Source: Burkholderiales bacterium (GTDB lineage Bacteria; Pseudomonadota; Gammaproteobacteria; Burkholderiales; Burkholderiaceae_C). From it: a stretch of 5,594 nucleotides of DNA. The notes below the pieces were generated by a model. That model worked only from the letters and a program-made list of their open reading frames with translations, was not told the DNA's origin and searched no databases. Position 1 is the first letter of the stretch. Each line of letters starts with the position of its first letter. This document shows, in pieces, positions 1 through 5,594 of the stretch. The position numbers and the translations under genes were made by a program. Location: the NCBI GenBank assembly GCA_947474415.1, contig CANJKD010000202.1, positions 1 to 5,594 on the forward strand, written 5' to 3'.

Positions 1-851
1 GCAAGACGTTGACGCGGCAGATCAGCCAGCATGCGCACTCCGAAATCGTCGGCATGCTGCCCGAAGGCCACTGGATCTCGCGCGCACCCACGTTGAAGCG
101 CAAGGCGATCCTGCTCGCCAAGGTGCAGGACGAAGGCGGCCATGGCCTGTACCTGTACGCGGCGGCCGAAACGCTCGGCACCTCGCGTGACCAGCTCGTC
201 GATGCGCTGCACACCGGCCGCGCCAAGTACAGCTCGATCTTCAACTATCCGACGCTGAGCTGGGCCGACATGGGCACGATCGGCTGGCTGGTGGACGGCG
301 CGGCCATCATGAACCAGGTGCCGATCTGCCGCTGCTCGTTCGCGCCGTATGCGCGCGCGATGATTCGCATCTGCCGCGAGGAAAGCTTTCACCAGCGCCA
401 GGGCTTCGAAGCGCTGCTGACGATGATGACGCACGGCACCGAAGCGCAAAGGGCCATGGTGCAGGACTCGGTGAACCGCTGGTGGTGGCCGTCGATCATG
501 ATGTTCGGGCCACCGGATGACCAGTCGCCGAACAGCGAGCAGTCGATGCGCTGGGGCATCAAGCGCATCAGCAACGACACGCTGCGCCAGAAGTTCATCG
601 ATGCCACCGTCGACCAGGCCCGCGTGTTGGGCGTGACCCTGCCCGACCCCGACCTGAAGTGGAACGAAGCGCGCCAGGCGCACGACTTCGGCACCATCGA
701 CTGGAGCGAGTTCAAGCGCGTGGTGGCCGGCGACGGCCCCTGCAACCGCGAGCGCCTCGCCGCCCGCGTGAAGGCCAGTGAGGAAGGTGCCTGGGTGCGC
801 GAAGCGGCGCTCGCTCATGCCCGCAAGCAAACGATGAAGGAAGCAGCATGA
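1..851 (+). CDS. paaA: Ring-1,2-phenylacetyl-CoA epoxidase catalytic subunit PaaA (5' partial)
   Basis: Catalytic subunit of the soluble diiron multicomponent monooxygenase that epoxidises the ring of phenylacetyl-CoA, using O2 and electrons from PaaE. The frame is open from the left edge (codons from position 3, reading [17 protein letters not shown]), so the TTG at 9 is internal and the true start lies upstream; roughly 30-50 N-terminal residues are missing. The 282 residues present match the PaaA family closely from memory. Candidate diiron ligands are visible in a ferritin-like pattern: Glu in [10 protein letters not shown] (codon 42-44), DEGGH at 129-143 and EESFHQRQG starting at 378. 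Family hallmarks [15 protein letters not shown] and [10 protein letters not shown] near the C-terminus are present. The TGA stop (849-851) overlaps the paaB ATG by four bases, which points to translational coupling. No internal damage is seen. Confidence 0.97.
   Translation, partial: KTLTRQISQHAHSEIVGMLPEGHWISRAPTLKRKAILLAKVQDEGGHGLYLYAAAETLGTSRDQLVDALHTGRAKYSSIFNYPTLSWADMGTIGWLVDGAAIMNQVPICRCSFAPYARAMIRICREESFHQRQGFEALLTMMTHGTEAQRAMVQDSVNRWWWPSIMMFGPPDDQSPNSEQSMRWGIKRISNDTLRQKFIDATVDQARVLGVTLPDPDLKWNEARQAHDFGTIDWSEFKRVVAGDGPCNRERLAARVKASEEGAWVREAALAHARKQTMKEAA
837..841 (+). promoter_or_regulatory. Ribosome binding site of paaB
   Basis: AAGGA lies inside the last codons of paaA, six bases before the paaB ATG at 848. 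It supports this start and continuous translation across the ATGA overlap. Confidence 0.65.
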
Positions 852-1162
852 GCACCACCGAGAGCACCAACCCCACGGCTCAACACGAATGGCCGCTGTG
901 GGAAGTCTTCGTGCGCAGCAAGGCGGGGCTGGACCACAAGCACTGCGGCAGCCTGCACGCCACTGATGCGAAGCTCGCGATCCAGATGGCGCGCGACGTG
1001 TACACCCGGCGCCAGGAAGGCGTGAGCGTGTGGGTGGTGCGCAGCGACCAGATCGTCGCGAGCGACCCATCGGACAAGAGCATGTACTTCGACCCGATGG
1101 AGGACAAGGTGTACCGCCACCCGACCTTCTATGAGTTGCCGAAGTCGGTCGATCACATGTAG
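848..1162 (+). CDS. paaB: Phenylacetyl-CoA epoxidase subunit PaaB
   Basis: Small subunit of the phenylacetyl-CoA epoxidase. In the known complex PaaB bridges PaaAC heterodimers and is needed for assembly and electron transfer, but has no catalytic site of its own. The 104-residue product is slightly longer than the usual ~95, because of a polar N-terminal tail (about residues 1-13) before the conserved [21 protein letters not shown] segment. Other family blocks are SLHATD (35-40), [17 protein letters not shown] and the C-terminal KVYRHPTFY. The ATG overlaps the paaA stop and has a good Shine-Dalgarno sequence. The gene ends with TAG, and an 18-nt spacer follows before paaC. Cytoplasmic; no signal or membrane segment. 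Confidence 0.96.
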   Translation: MSTTESTNPTAQHEWPLWEVFVRSKAGLDHKHCGSLHATDAKLAIQMARDVYTRRQEGVSVWVVRSDQIVASDPSDKSMYFDPMEDKVYRHPTFYELPKSVDHM

Positions 1163-1180
1163 CAGGCACTGAAGAACATC

Positions 1181-1954
1181 ATGACCGCATCGATCCAAAT
1201 TGACCGTGCGCCCAACGTGCAGTACCTGCTGCGCCTCGGCGACACCTGCCTGATCCTGGCGCAGCGACTCGGCGAATGGTGCGGCCACGCGCCGGTGCTC
1301 GAAGAGGACATCGCGCTGACCAACGTCGCGCTCGACCTGGTCGGCCAGTCACGTGCACTGCTCACGCGTGCCGGCGAGCTCGAAGGCCGGGGCCATGACG
1401 AAGACCAGCTCGCGTTCCTGCGCGACGAGCGCGACTACTTCAACCTCACGCTCGTCGAACTGCCGCGCGGTGACTTCGCGTTCACCGTGCTGCGCAACCT
1501 GTTCGTCGCGACCTGGGCCAAGCTGTTGTGGGACCGCCTGCACACGTCGAGCGATGCCGAGGTGGCGGCCATCGCCGGCAAGGCCTTGAAGGAAGTGCGC
1601 TACCACCAGCAGCACGCCGCCGACTGGGTCGTGCGGCTCGCAGATGGCACCGAAGAGTCGCGCCGTCGCGTCGACGCCGCGCTGGCGGCACTGTGGATCT
1701 ACACCGCCGAGCTGTTCGACAGCGACGCCGTCGATGCACAGGCGCAGGCCAGCGGCCTCGGCCCGCGCTGGGCCGACTTGCGAGAGCCCTGGCTGGCCGA
1801 AATTGGGGCGGTGTTCGCCGAATCCGGCCTGACGATTCCGCACGACAGCGCCTTCCGCAGCACCGGCACACGCGGCGTGCACAGCGAGCACATGGGCTTC
1901 ATCCTCAGCGACATGCAGCATTTGCAGCGCAGCTACCCCGGCGGCGTGTGGTGA
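1181..1954 (+). CDS. paaC: Phenylacetyl-CoA epoxidase structural subunit PaaC
   Basis: Ferritin-fold structural partner of PaaA in the phenylacetyl-CoA epoxidase core; in characterised complexes it stabilises PaaA and does not do the chemistry itself. The 257-residue length fits the family (about 250). Recognisable blocks are YLLRLGDTCLILAQRLGEWCGHAP (residues 15-38), DLVGQSRALLTRAGELEG, the DERDYFNLTLVELPRGDFAFT segment, KEVRYH (137-142), LWIYTAELFD, and the C-terminal HSEHMGFILSDMQHLQRSYPGGVW. The ATG at 1181 is the first plausible start after paaB, with only a weak GAAG six bases upstream, so coupling to paaB translation is likely. The TGA stop (1952-1954) overlaps a GTG codon at 1951 that opens the paaD frame. 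Confidence 0.96.
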   Translation: MTASIQIDRAPNVQYLLRLGDTCLILAQRLGEWCGHAPVLEEDIALTNVALDLVGQSRALLTRAGELEGRGHDEDQLAFLRDERDYFNLTLVELPRGDFAFTVLRNLFVATWAKLLWDRLHTSSDAEVAAIAGKALKEVRYHQQHAADWVVRLADGTEESRRRVDAALAALWIYTAELFDSDAVDAQAQASGLGPRWADLREPWLAEIGAVFAESGLTIPHDSAFRSTGTRGVHSEHMGFILSDMQHLQRSYPGGVW

Positions 1955-2580
1955 CAAGTGTCAGCCCCTCGTCCGGCGAGTACGCCAGCCGATCCCCCAA
2001 GGGGATACCGCCGGGCTTGGGGCGGCCCGGCGCTCCGGCGCCTGGCGGCCCCGTTGCCGATGCATCCACGCGTGTGGAGCGCGCGTGGCAGGTGCTGGCG
2101 ACCGTGCTCGACCCGGAAGTGCCGGCAGTTTCGGTGCGCGACCTCGGCATCGTGCGGGATGTGATCGAACCCGGCGCGGGCGTCGACGGCAGCCTGGAAA
2201 TCGTGCTCACCCCCACCTACTCCGGCTGCCCCGCCACCGAGGTGATCGAACACGATGTGCTGGCTGCCGTCCATGCTGCCGGCCTCGGCCCGGCCCATGT
2301 GACGCTGCGCCGCGCGCCGGCCTGGACGACAGACTGGATCAGCGACGAAGGCCGCGCCAAGCTGCTCGCCTACGGCATTGCGCCACCCGGCCCGGCCGCG
2401 CCCGATGTGGCGGTGCCGATGCGCTTCTTTTCGCGCAAGACTGAGGTCGTCGCACTCGCCTGCCCGCGCTGTGGCAGCACCCATACAGAGCGGCTGGCGG
2501 CCTTCGGCTCAACCGCCTGCAAGGCGATCTGGCGCTGCACCGCGTGCAAGGAACCGTTCGAGCATTTCAAGCCGATCTGA
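1951..2580 (+). CDS. paaD: Phenylacetate degradation protein PaaD with repeat-derived N-terminus
   Basis: PaaD belongs to the MIP18/DUF59 family and is thought to help assemble or insert Fe-S clusters for the epoxidase system, probably for PaaE; its exact role is less settled than that of PaaABCE. With GTG 1951 as start the protein has 209 residues, against about 165-185 usually. The family domain begins near residue 42 (VERAWQVLATVLDPEVP) and includes DLGIVRDV, PTYSGCPATE (Cys93) and WTTDW. A C-terminal zinc-ribbon-like module has Cys171-X2-Cys174, Cys190 and Cys196-X2-Cys199, ending EPFEHFKPI. Residues ~15-37 are Gly/Pro-rich and encoded by an inserted palindromic repeat. GTG 1951 overlaps the paaC stop as GTGA. 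The other upstream GTG, 1958, is out of frame with the domain now but would be in frame if 68 nt were removed. Downstream in-frame alternatives are TTG 2017 and GTG 2074. The domain is certain; the start is not. Confidence 0.9.
   Translation: MTSVSPSSGEYASRSPKGIPPGLGRPGAPAPGGPVADASTRVERAWQVLATVLDPEVPAVSVRDLGIVRDVIEPGAGVDGSLEIVLTPTYSGCPATEVIEHDVLAAVHAAGLGPAHVTLRRAPAWTTDWISDEGRAKLLAYGIAPPGPAAPDVAVPMRFFSRKTEVVALACPRCGSTHTERLAAFGSTACKAIWRCTACKEPFEHFKPI
1994..2061 (+). repeat. Palindromic repeat copy A, inserted near the paaD start
   Basis: A GC-rich element with two adjacent potential hairpins. The first is ATCCCC (1992-1997), loop CAA, GGGGAT (2001-2006). The second is GCCGGGC (2010-2016), an 8-nt loop, GCCCGGC (2025-2031). 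The 29-nt core 2010-2038 matches 3233-3261 in paaE at 28 of 29 positions. GCCGAT occurs at 1988-1993 and again at 2056-2061, flanking the element like a target duplication. Deleting one unit (68 nt) joins GTG 1958 in frame to the PaaD domain, giving MSAPRPASTPADASTRVER, a plausible normal N-terminus. The exact borders are inferred from these flanks; only the shared core is directly supported by the second copy. Confidence 0.75.
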
Positions 2581-2585
2581 CCCGC

Positions 2586-2599
2586 GATCTGGCCAGATC
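2586..2599. repeat. Perfect 14-nt palindrome between paaD and paaE
   Basis: GATCTGGCCAGATC is its own reverse complement and lies five bases after the paaD stop, in the 46-nt spacer before paaE. As RNA it could only make a short stem with a very tight loop, and no U-run follows, so it is not a typical terminator. It could be a dimeric-protein site, a small mRNA structure, or chance. Confidence 0.5.
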
Positions 2600-2626
2600 A
2601 GAGAAGACATTCAAAGCGAGACTCCC

Positions 2627-3790
2627 ATGAGCGTCATCTTTCACCCACTGCGCGTGCGGCACGTTTTGCCCGATACCGCCGAGGCCGTCGTCGTGTCTTT
2701 CGACGTGCCTGAACCGCTGCGCGAAGTCTTCAGCTTCACGCAGGGCCAGTACCTCACGCTGCGCACCGAGATCGACGGGCAGGACCTGCGCCGCTCGTAT
2801 TCGATCTGCGCCGGCGTCGACGACGGCGAGTTGCGCGTCGGCGTGCGCAAGGTCAACGGCGGCGTGTTCTCGAACTGGATCAACGCGCACCTGAAACCCG
2901 GCGACGTGATCAGCGTGATGGCACCGCAAGGCCGCTTCTTCGTGCCCATCGAGCCGGGCCTGCGCCGCCACCATGTCGGCATTGCCGGCGGCAGCGGCGT
3001 GACGCCGATCCTGTCGACGATGAAGACCGTGCTGGCGCGCGAGCCGCTCAGCCATTTCACGCTGATCTACGGCAACCGCGCGCTCAAGTCGACGATGTTC
3101 AAGGAAGAGATCGAAGACCTGAAGAACCGCTACCTGACGCGGCTGGTGCTGCACCACGTGTTCTCCGACGAGCACACTGAATTGATTGATGACCCCCAGG
3201 TCGCTTCGCTCCCGCCCCCCGAGGGGGTCCAAGCCGGGCTGGGGGCGGCCCGGCGCTCCGGCTTGCCATTGAACGTGGGCGTGATGAACCGCGCCAAGAT
3301 CGGCGAGTTCCTGAGCAGCGTGGTGCCGGCCGCGACCATCAACCACGCCTTCATCTGCGGCCCGTTCCAGATGAACGACGAGGCCGAGGCCGCGTTGCTG
3401 GCGGCCGGCGTGCCGGAAGATCGCATCCACATCGAGCGCTTCGGTCTGGCACCGCAAGCGCAGCAAGTGGGCGCGGTGATTCACGAGGCCAAGCCGGGCG
3501 ATGCGGAGACGGCGCGCGTCACCATCATCCGCGACGGCCTGAAGCGCGACATCTCGTTCACCAAGGACCAGCCCAGCATCCTCGACGCCGCCTCGGCCGC
3601 CGGGCTCGAAGTGCCGTTCTCGTGCACCTCGGGCGTGTGTGGCACCTGCCGCGCCAAGCTGCTCGAAGGCGAGGTGCGCATGGAGCGCAACTTCGCGCTT
3701 GACAAGAAGGAAGTGGCGAACGGCTTCGTGCTGACCTGCCAGGCGCACCCGTTGACCCCACACGTGGTGCTCTCGTTCGACGAGCGCTGA
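2627..3790 (+). CDS. paaE: Phenylacetyl-CoA epoxidase reductase PaaE with inserted peptide
   Basis: NAD(P)H-dependent reductase that passes electrons through FAD and a [2Fe-2S] cluster to the PaaA diiron site. Domains in order: flavin-binding barrel with RRSYS (residues 55-59); nucleotide-binding lobe with GGSGVTP (121-127), FTLIYGNR and FICGP (242-246); and a C-terminal plant-type ferredoxin with Cys333-X4-Cys338-X2-Cys341-X29-Cys371. The ATG at 2627 has GAG six bases upstream and begins at the family N-terminus (MSVIFHPLRV). The 387-residue product is longer than the ~356 of the E. coli protein. The excess is explained by about 29 residues within ~184-214, encoded by a palindromic repeat between FSDEHTEL and the conserved NVGVMNR segment. 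All visible cofactor motifs are intact, so the protein may still work; activity cannot be judged from sequence. Spacing to paaZ is 33 nt. Confidence 0.95.
   Translation: MSVIFHPLRVRHVLPDTAEAVVVSFDVPEPLREVFSFTQGQYLTLRTEIDGQDLRRSYSICAGVDDGELRVGVRKVNGGVFSNWINAHLKPGDVISVMAPQGRFFVPIEPGLRRHHVGIAGGSGVTPILSTMKTVLAREPLSHFTLIYGNRALKSTMFKEEIEDLKNRYLTRLVLHHVFSDEHTELIDDPQVASLPPPEGVQAGLGAARRSGLPLNVGVMNRAKIGEFLSSVVPAATINHAFICGPFQMNDEAEAALLAAGVPEDRIHIERFGLAPQAQQVGAVIHEAKPGDAETARVTIIRDGLKRDISFTKDQPSILDAASAAGLEVPFSCTSGVCGTCRAKLLEGEVRMERNFALDKKEVANGFVLTCQAHPLTPHVVLSFDER
3181..3272 (+). repeat. Palindromic repeat copy B, in-frame insertion inside paaE
   Basis: An 82-nt GC-rich element (about 3186-3267) bounded by ATTGA at 3181-3185 and 3268-3272. 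Its core 3233-3261 matches the paaD copy at 28 of 29 positions in the same orientation. It holds the hairpin GCCGGGC (3233-3239) / GCCCGGC (3248-3254) with an 8-nt loop. Upstream there is a G/C-run structure: CCCCC (3215-3219) with GGGGG (3223-3227), or alternatively GACCCCC (3191-3197) with GGGGGTC (3223-3229). Removing one 87-nt unit is a whole number of codons and rejoins the protein as FSDEHTELNVGVMNR, returning PaaE to 358 residues, the normal family length. Interruption of a conserved coding region is strong evidence for an insertion; the 5-nt duplication alone could be chance. Confidence 0.85.
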
Positions 3791-3812
3791 TGACCCTCAC
3801 CCGAAGCACTCC

Positions 3813-3816
3813 AGGA
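3813..3816 (+). promoter_or_regulatory. Ribosome binding site of paaZ
   Basis: AGGA, within CCAGGAAG, sits seven bases before ATG 3824. It decides the paaZ start over the ATG at 3790, which overlaps the paaE stop but opens the wrong frame. Confidence 0.75.
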
Positions 3817-3823
3817 AGAATCC

Positions 3824-5594
3824 ATGACCCCCACCCTTCAAAGCTACATCGGCGGACGCTGGCTCGGCCAGCAGGGCGCGCAAGTGCTGCGCAGCGCGAT
3901 CGACGGCCACCCTGTGGCGAGCACGCACGCCGAAGCCATCGACTTCGGCGAGGCCGTGGCGCACGCCCGCAAGGTCGGCCTGCCCGCATTGATGGCGCTC
4001 GACTTCCAGCAACGCGCCGAGCGCCTGAAGGCGCTCGCCAAGTACCTGAACGAGCACAAGGAAACGCTCTACGCGATCTCGGCCCACACCGGCGCCACGC
4101 GCGCCGACAGCTGGGTCGACATCGAAGGCGGCAGCGGCACGCTGTTCGCGTATGCCGGCGTCGGCAGCAACGAACTGCCTTCGGGCAACCTGGTGCACGA
4201 AGGGCCGGTGGTCGAACTGGGCAAGAAGGGCTGCTTCAAAGGCACGCACATCCTGGTGCCGCGCGGCGGCGTGGCGGTGCACATCAATGCCTTCAACTTC
4301 CCGGTCTGGGGCCTGCTCGAAAAATTCGCGCCCTGCTTCCTGGCCGGCATGCCCTGCATCGGCAAACCCGCCAGCGCCACCAGCTACCTGACCGAAGCGG
4401 CCGTGCGGCTGATCCAGCAATCGGGCATCGTGCCCGAGGGCGCGTTGCAGCTCGTGATCGGCGGCACGGGTGACCTGCTGGACCGGCTCGAAGGCTGCGA
4501 CGTCGTCACCTTCACCGGCTCGGCCGACACCGCCGCCACCCTGCGTGTTCACCAGAATCTCGTGCGCCACAGCATCCCGTTCAACGCCGAAGCCGACTCG
4601 CTGAACTGCGCGATCCTGGCGCCCGACGTGACACCGGACGACGAAGAGTTCGACCTCTTCATCAAGGAAGTCGCGCGCGAGATGACCGGCAAGGCCGGCC
4701 AGAAGTGCACCGCCATCCGCCGCGCCATCGTGCCGCGCCAGCACATCGACGCGGTGGCCGAGAAGCTGCGCGCGCGGCTCGCGAAGGTCGTCGTCGGCGA
4801 CCCGGCGCTGGCCGATGTGCGCATGGGCGCGCTGGCGTCGCGGGCGCAGTTCGACGATGTGTCCGAGCGCGTCGCGATGCTGCTCAAGAGCGGCGCCGAA
4901 CAGGTCTGCGGTAGCCGCGACGGCTTCAAGCCGGTGGGTGACGGCGTGGCCGAAGGCGCGTTCTTCGCACCGACGCTGCTGCTGACCCGCAAGCCATTCG
5001 CCAACGACGCGATCCACGACATCGAAGCCTTCGGCCCGGTCAGCACCTTGATGGCGTATGACACACACGCGGACGGCATCGACGAAGCCTTGGCCCTCGC
5101 CGCACGCGGCCGCGGCAGCCTCGTCGGCACGCTCGTCACGCGTGACCCGAAGGTCGCCGCGAAGGCGATTCCGATCGCCGCTGCATGGCATGGCCGGCTG
5201 CTGATCCTTGACCGCGAAGCGGCAGCCGAATCCACCGGCCACGGCTCGCCGCTGCCGCTGCTGAAGCACGGCGGCCCGGGCCGCGCCGGTGGTGGCGAAG
5301 AACTGGGCGGCATCCGCGCCGTGAAGCACTACCTGCAGCGCGCCGCGGTGCAGGGCTCGCCAACGATGCTGGCGGCCGTGACGGGAGAGCACATTCGCGG
5401 CGCGGCGGTGCGCGAATCGGAGCTGCACCCGTTCCGCCGCTGGTTCGAAGATTTGCAGATCGGCGACTCGCTGCTGACCCACCGCCGCACCGTGACCGAC
5501 GCCGACATCGTGGCCTTCGGCGGCATCTCGGGTGACTTCTTCTACATGCACTTCGACGAGGTGGTCGCCAGGCAGTCGGCCTTCGGCAAGCGCA
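3824..5594 (+). CDS. paaZ: Oxepin-CoA hydrolase / 3-oxo-5,6-dehydrosuberyl-CoA semialdehyde dehydrogenase PaaZ (3' partial)
   Basis: Bifunctional fusion enzyme acting after the epoxidase and the isomerase PaaG. The C-terminal MaoC-type hydratase opens the oxepin-CoA ring, and the N-terminal aldehyde dehydrogenase oxidises the resulting reactive aldehyde with NADP+. The ALDH domain (about residues 1-520) shows NAFNFPVWG (Asn158), FTGSADT near 230, Glu256 in AEADSLN and the nucleophile Cys295 in GQKCTA. By memory, Glu256 and Cys295 fall at the same numbers as in E. coli PaaZ, which supports the ATG at 3824. The linker holds HGGPGRAGGGEELGG. The hydratase domain starts near HPFRRWF (535) and contains the catalytic pair Asp571 and His576 in SGDFFYMHFDE. 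The window ends after about 590 of ~680 residues with the frame still open. It lies 33 nt after paaE in the same transcription unit. Confidence 0.97.
   Translation, partial: MTPTLQSYIGGRWLGQQGAQVLRSAIDGHPVASTHAEAIDFGEAVAHARKVGLPALMALDFQQRAERLKALAKYLNEHKETLYAISAHTGATRADSWVDIEGGSGTLFAYAGVGSNELPSGNLVHEGPVVELGKKGCFKGTHILVPRGGVAVHINAFNFPVWGLLEKFAPCFLAGMPCIGKPASATSYLTEAAVRLIQQSGIVPEGALQLVIGGTGDLLDRLEGCDVVTFTGSADTAATLRVHQNLVRHSIPFNAEADSLNCAILAPDVTPDDEEFDLFIKEVAREMTGKAGQKCTAIRRAIVPRQHIDAVAEKLRARLAKVVVGDPALADVRMGALASRAQFDDVSERVAMLLKSGAEQVCGSRDGFKPVGDGVAEGAFFAPTLLLTRKPFANDAIHDIEAFGPVSTLMAYDTHADGIDEALALAARGRGSLVGTLVTRDPKVAAKAIPIAAAWHGRLLILDREAAAESTGHGSPLPLLKHGGPGRAGGGEELGGIRAVKHYLQRAAVQGSPTMLAAVTGEHIRGAAVRESELHPFRRWFEDLQIGDSLLTHRRTVTDADIVAFGGISGDFFYMHFDEVVARQSAFGKR

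Noticed and set aside
9..11. TTG as the paaA start codon.
   Set aside because: The upstream codons in frame (KT) continue the PaaA family sequence, so the gene is cut by the window edge.
1994..2038. The hairpins as an intrinsic terminator after paaC.
   Set aside because: There is no U-rich run after either stem and the coding frame continues through them into a well-conserved PaaD domain.
2085..2444. A + strand 119-codon frame overlapping paaD.
   Set aside because: Alternate-frame shadow of the conserved PaaD domain, very Arg/Pro-rich.
2567..3763. A 398-codon - strand frame opposite paaE.
   Set aside because: Shadow of paaE; His/Arg/Val-rich with no recognisable domain.
3790..4473. A + strand frame starting with an ATG that overlaps the paaE stop, an attractive operon-style overlap.
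   Set aside because: It runs through paaZ in a different frame, is Arg-rich and resembles no family; paaZ at 3824 has its own good ribosome binding site.
5271..5284. A perfect GC-only palindrome (GCGGCCCGGGCCGC) resembling the repeat core, a possible third copy.
   Set aside because: It encodes part of HGGPGRAGGGEELGG, a block conserved in PaaZ, has no insertion relative to the family and lacks the 29-nt core.
3797..5551. A 584-codon open frame on the - strand opposite paaZ.
   Set aside because: It is a shadow of high-GC codon use in paaZ. Its composition is low-complexity and Arg/Ala/His-rich, and the + strand protein has all PaaZ catalytic residues.

Overview
The window is a high-GC stretch with dense, same-strand protein coding. 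It carries most of a phenylacetate (paa) aerobic degradation operon in the order paaA (5' end missing) - paaB - paaC - paaD - paaE - paaZ (3' end missing), all on the + strand. Gene order, codon use and protein sequences suggest a betaproteobacterium of the order Burkholderiales, possibly of the Comamonadaceae/Rubrivivax-Leptothrix kind. That placement is an inference from sequence style, not a database result.

Layout: 1-851 paaA, 848-1162 paaB (4-nt ATGA overlap), 1181-1954 paaC, 1951-2580 paaD (GTGA overlap), 2627-3790 paaE, 3824-5594 paaZ. Spacers are 46 nt or less and no internal promoter or terminator is visible, so the genes look like one transcript. PaaA, B, C and E are the ring-1,2-phenylacetyl-CoA epoxidase: catalytic subunit, connector, structural subunit and flavin/Fe-S reductase. 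PaaD is the associated Fe-S maturation-type protein. PaaZ opens the oxepin-CoA ring with its MaoC domain and oxidises the resulting aldehyde with its ALDH domain.

The unusual content is two copies of a small GC-rich palindromic repeat lying inside coding sequence of this operon. One is in the first codons of paaD (about 1994-2061) and one is in the middle of paaE (about 3186-3272). They share a 29-nt core that matches at 28 of 29 positions, in the same orientation, and each core can form the same 7-bp hairpin. Each copy is flanked by a short direct repeat: GCCGAT in paaD and ATTGA in paaE. Removing one repeat unit (68 nt in paaD, 87 nt in paaE) rebuilds what looks like an uninterrupted ancestral gene. 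In paaE the reading frame is simply rejoined. In paaD the frame rejoins a GTG start at 1958 that is now out of frame, so the present protein would have to start at GTG 1951. The two copies are read in different frames. This looks like a mobile palindromic mini-element that inserts into genes while leaving them open, comparable in behaviour to the Rickettsia palindromic elements.
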